NCBI RefSeq assembly: GCF_025947365.1
Contig: NZ_CP110012.1
Location: forward strand, 1,302,001 to 1,366,000
Source of the DNA: Flavobacterium sp. N502540
GTDB lineage: Bacteria; Bacteroidota; Bacteroidia; Flavobacteriales; Flavobacteriaceae
Length of the DNA: 64,000 nucleotides
Direction of reading: 5' to 3'
Below, in pieces: positions 62,087-64,000 of the stretch. The position numbers were made by a program, and so were the translations under genes. How positions within the stretch are numbered: the first letter of the stretch is position 1; every line of letters begins with the position of its first letter. The notes beneath the pieces were generated by a model, which saw only the letters and a program-made list of their open reading frames with translations, had not been told where the DNA came from and ran no database searches.

Positions 62087-63053
62087 ACTCGTCTCTGTTT
62101 TTAGACATGTGGTAAATCGCATCTCCTTCATACACGATGGGTGAGTGATTGGCATTGATCACAAATCCGTCGTGCGGCGCTTTTACTTTTTGTTCAAATT
62201 TACCAAACGGATCGGTAATAATGGCTAAGATAGTCCCTTTCGTTACAAAACGTCCAATCCTGTTATAATCATGCAGCAGACCCGAGCATTTCGCACGCAG
62301 CCAAACTGAATTTTTAATGTAGATCGAGGGATCTTCTGCGGTTTCTACAAGATGTTTAGAATCCAGCATATTCAAATAATTCAACAAACGCTTCACCCCC
62401 ATTACCCCTTCATTCGCCACTGAATCATTAATATCCAGAGATTTTCCGCCCTCAAAAAGCAGCATTTTTATATTAGCCTTTTCACAGGTAGTGCGAAATG
62501 AACCGCTAATATTTTTAGAATACAAGGTAAAAGGCGCATTGAAGACATCGGCAAGTTCTTTCAGTTCCGGGTTGTTCTCCGTAATCCTGATTTGCGGAAC
62601 ATTAAATCGGCTCGCTCCCCCGGCATGAAAATCAACCGCATAATCAATAATCGGCAAAATTTCTGCTACGATATGATAAGCGAAACGGCTTGCCAAAGAT
62701 CCTTTTTTGCTCCCCGGGAAAACGCGGTTTAAGTCACGCCCGTCCGGAAATTCTCTGGATTTATTTACAAAACCGTAAATATTGATAATGGGAATGCAAA
62801 TAATGGTTCCTTTAGCGGGACGGTTGATTTTTTTGCTGATCAGCTGTCGGACTATTTCAACTCCATTGATCTCGTCACCGTGGATTCCTGCCGAAAATAA
62901 AACGACCGGACCTTCAATTTTTGAACGGCGTACGATAATCGGAATATTCAATTTTGTAGTGGTATGCAGACGTGCAATTTCAACGTTTATTGTTTTACTC
63001 TCTCCCGGCAGAACTGCTTCGCCAAAAATAATCAGGGGTTTGCTATTTTTCAT
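62073..63053 (-). CDS. Succinylglutamate desuccinylase/aspartoacylase family protein
   Basis: A 326-residue zinc-dependent amidohydrolase of the AstE/AspA (M14-like) family. The zinc motif is clear: GIHGDEINGVEIVRQL (H and E ligands, about 57-72), and a second histidine in YAVDFHAGGASRFNVP. DLNRVFPGSKKGSLASRFAY is the substrate-binding segment. A C-terminal beta-barrel-like extension follows (YIKNSVWLRAKCSGLLHDYNRIGRFVTKGTILAIITDPFG). The real substrate of this branch in Flavobacteriia is unknown; homologues are often next to ATP-grasp genes, but none is here. Divergent from uvrC. Confidence 0.88.
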   Translation of the reverse strand: MKNSKPLIIFGEAVLPGESKTINVEIARLHTTTKLNIPIIVRRSKIEGPVVLFSAGIHGDEINGVEIVRQLISKKINRPAKGTIICIPIINIYGFVNKSREFPDGRDLNRVFPGSKKGSLASRFAYHIVAEILPIIDYAVDFHAGGASRFNVPQIRITENNPELKELADVFNAPFTLYSKNISGSFRTTCEKANIKMLLFEGGKSLDINDSVANEGVMGVKRLLNYLNMLDSKHLVETAEDPSIYIKNSVWLRAKCSGLLHDYNRIGRFVTKGTILAIITDPFGKFEQKVKAPHDGFVINANHSPIVYEGDAIYHMSKNRDEYADE

Positions 63054-63098
63054 GTAGAATTATAAAATCTAAATATAGAAATTATTCTTTTGATTTTG

Positions 63099-63106
63099 TA
63101 AATTTG
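63099..63106 (+). promoter_or_regulatory. -7 element of uvrC
   Basis: TAAATTTG, consensus match; predicted start near 63113. It lies 11 bases before the in-frame ATG at 63118 and 60 before the ATG at 63166. Confidence 0.5.
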
Positions 63107-63165
63107 AAACTAAATCAATGTTAAGCTTTTTAAAGCACAACACCTATCTTCAGAAACAAAACAGA

Positions 63166-64000
63166 ATGCACAAACCATCATCCTTAGATCTTCAAATCCT
63201 AACCTTGCCTGACAATCCGGGTGTGTATCAATATTATGACAAAGACGGGAAGATTTTATATGTTGGAAAAGCTAAGAACCTAAAAAAAAGAGTCTCCTCT
63301 TATTTCAATAAAATACACGATACTGCCAAGACCAACGTTTTGGTGAAGAAAATTGTAACCATAAAACACATCGTAGTTCCCACAGAAACTGATGCGCTTT
63401 TATTAGAGAATAATTTAATTAAAACACTGCAACCCCGTTATAATGTTTTGCTGCGCGACGACAAAAGCTATCCGTGGCTCTGCATAAAAAAAGAACCTTT
63501 TTCGAGAATATTCCATACGCGAAAAATGGTCAAAGACGGTTCTGAATATTTTGGTCCTTACACCAGTTTCAAAACGGTACATACTATTTTAGATCTAATT
63601 AAAGAATTGTACCCTTTGAGGACTTGTAATTTTGATTTAAGTCCATCCAATATTGATTCCGGAAAATTTAAAGTCTGTCTGGAATATCACATCGGTAACT
63701 GCAAAGGACCTTGTGAAGGACTTGAATCTCTGGAAGACTACCAAAGACAGGTGGATGCGATCCGTGAAATTCTAAAAGGGAATTTCAAAGAAAGCATGAA
63801 AGACTTCAAACGACTGATGACCCAGTATGCGAAAGATTTGCGTTTTGAAGAAGCTCAGAAAATAAAAGAAAAAATCGAAATTCTGGAGAATTACCAGTCG
63901 CGATCCACCATTGTTAATCCGAAGATTACAAACATTGATGTTTTCTCGATTGTTTCCGATGAAACGGCAGCTTATGTTAACTTCCTTCAAATCTCACACG
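63166..64000 (+). CDS. uvrC: Excinuclease ABC subunit C, N-terminal part
   Basis: Subunit of the nucleotide-excision-repair nuclease. The frame is open to the right edge of the window, so about 278 residues of a protein that is normally near 600 are visible. The GIY-YIG nuclease is clear (PDNPGVYQYYDKDGKILYVGKAKNLKKRVSSYF, about 12-46), followed by ALLLENNLIKTLQPRYNVLLRDDKSYPWL, the Cys segment CLEYHIGNCKGPCEG, and a UVR-like helix pair (RFEEAQKIKEKIEILENYQSRSTI). I start at 63166 (MHKPSSLDLQ) because it fits the family; the in-frame ATG at 63118 would add 16 residues. Confidence 0.93.
   Translation, partial: MHKPSSLDLQILTLPDNPGVYQYYDKDGKILYVGKAKNLKKRVSSYFNKIHDTAKTNVLVKKIVTIKHIVVPTETDALLLENNLIKTLQPRYNVLLRDDKSYPWLCIKKEPFSRIFHTRKMVKDGSEYFGPYTSFKTVHTILDLIKELYPLRTCNFDLSPSNIDSGKFKVCLEYHIGNCKGPCEGLESLEDYQRQVDAIREILKGNFKESMKDFKRLMTQYAKDLRFEEAQKIKEKIEILENYQSRSTIVNPKITNIDVFSIVSDETAAYVNFLQISH

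Overview
The window is a stretch of chromosome from a member of the Bacteroidota, most likely a Flavobacterium or close relative. The support is direct: AT-rich DNA, Bacteroidota-type -7 promoter elements (TAnnTTTG, once with a perfect -33 TTTG 19 bases upstream), few visible Shine-Dalgarno sites, a type IX secretion (T9SS) component (PorZ) and cargo with a T9SS C-terminal sorting domain, the Bat (aerotolerance) operon, and an OmpA protein with thrombospondin-3 repeats. I see no rRNA, tRNA, CRISPR array, insertion sequence or prophage.

Layout. 1-5.4 kb: a truncated secreted protein, the succinate dehydrogenase operon sdhC-sdhA-sdhB (minus strand), then HMG-CoA synthase. 5.4-12.7 kb is the most accessory-looking part: two small membrane or secreted proteins, a 6-helix membrane protein, a membrane-anchored LytTR regulator with a GNAT acetyltransferase, an overlapping pair (a degenerate ABC-ATPase-like protein and a beta-helix protein with degenerate 23-residue repeats), an XRE regulator, a long single-domain RelA/SpoT synthetase and 0.8 kb of repeat DNA. 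12.7-21.3 kb: aminopeptidase P, ferritin, an AIM24-family protein, a large T9SS cargo protein and an alpha/beta hydrolase. 21.6-31.3 kb: AddB-like nuclease, OmpA, 2-amino-3-ketobutyrate CoA ligase, AddA-like helicase-nuclease and LspA. 31.4-45.4 kb: two roadblock/LC7-like proteins, a DksA/TraR-like protein next to a type-2 isoleucyl-tRNA synthetase with an altered HIGH signature, two secreted proteins, RecO, PorZ and glutamate dehydrogenase. 45.7-51.8 kb: outer-membrane protein, cystathionine gamma-synthase, DUF3298 lipoprotein, AlbA_2-type protein, SDR and aldo-keto reductases. 52-61.4 kb: the Bat operon (MoxR, DUF58, a DUF4381-like protein, BatA-E). The window closes with 5-formyl-THF cyclo-ligase, a succinylglutamate desuccinylase-family protein and the start of uvrC.

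Most of the window is housekeeping. The parts that reward a second look are: the pseudo-ABC ATPase/beta-helix gene pair; the GIHH (instead of HxGH) signature in IleRS, which predicts strong mupirocin resistance; the long RelA/SpoT-domain protein; the orphan roadblock pair; and a set of palindromic intergenic elements of several sequence families, which occupy nearly every larger gap of the sdh and bat operons and have no annotation category. Positions were read by eye. Fold assignments not marked by clear motifs are hypotheses.
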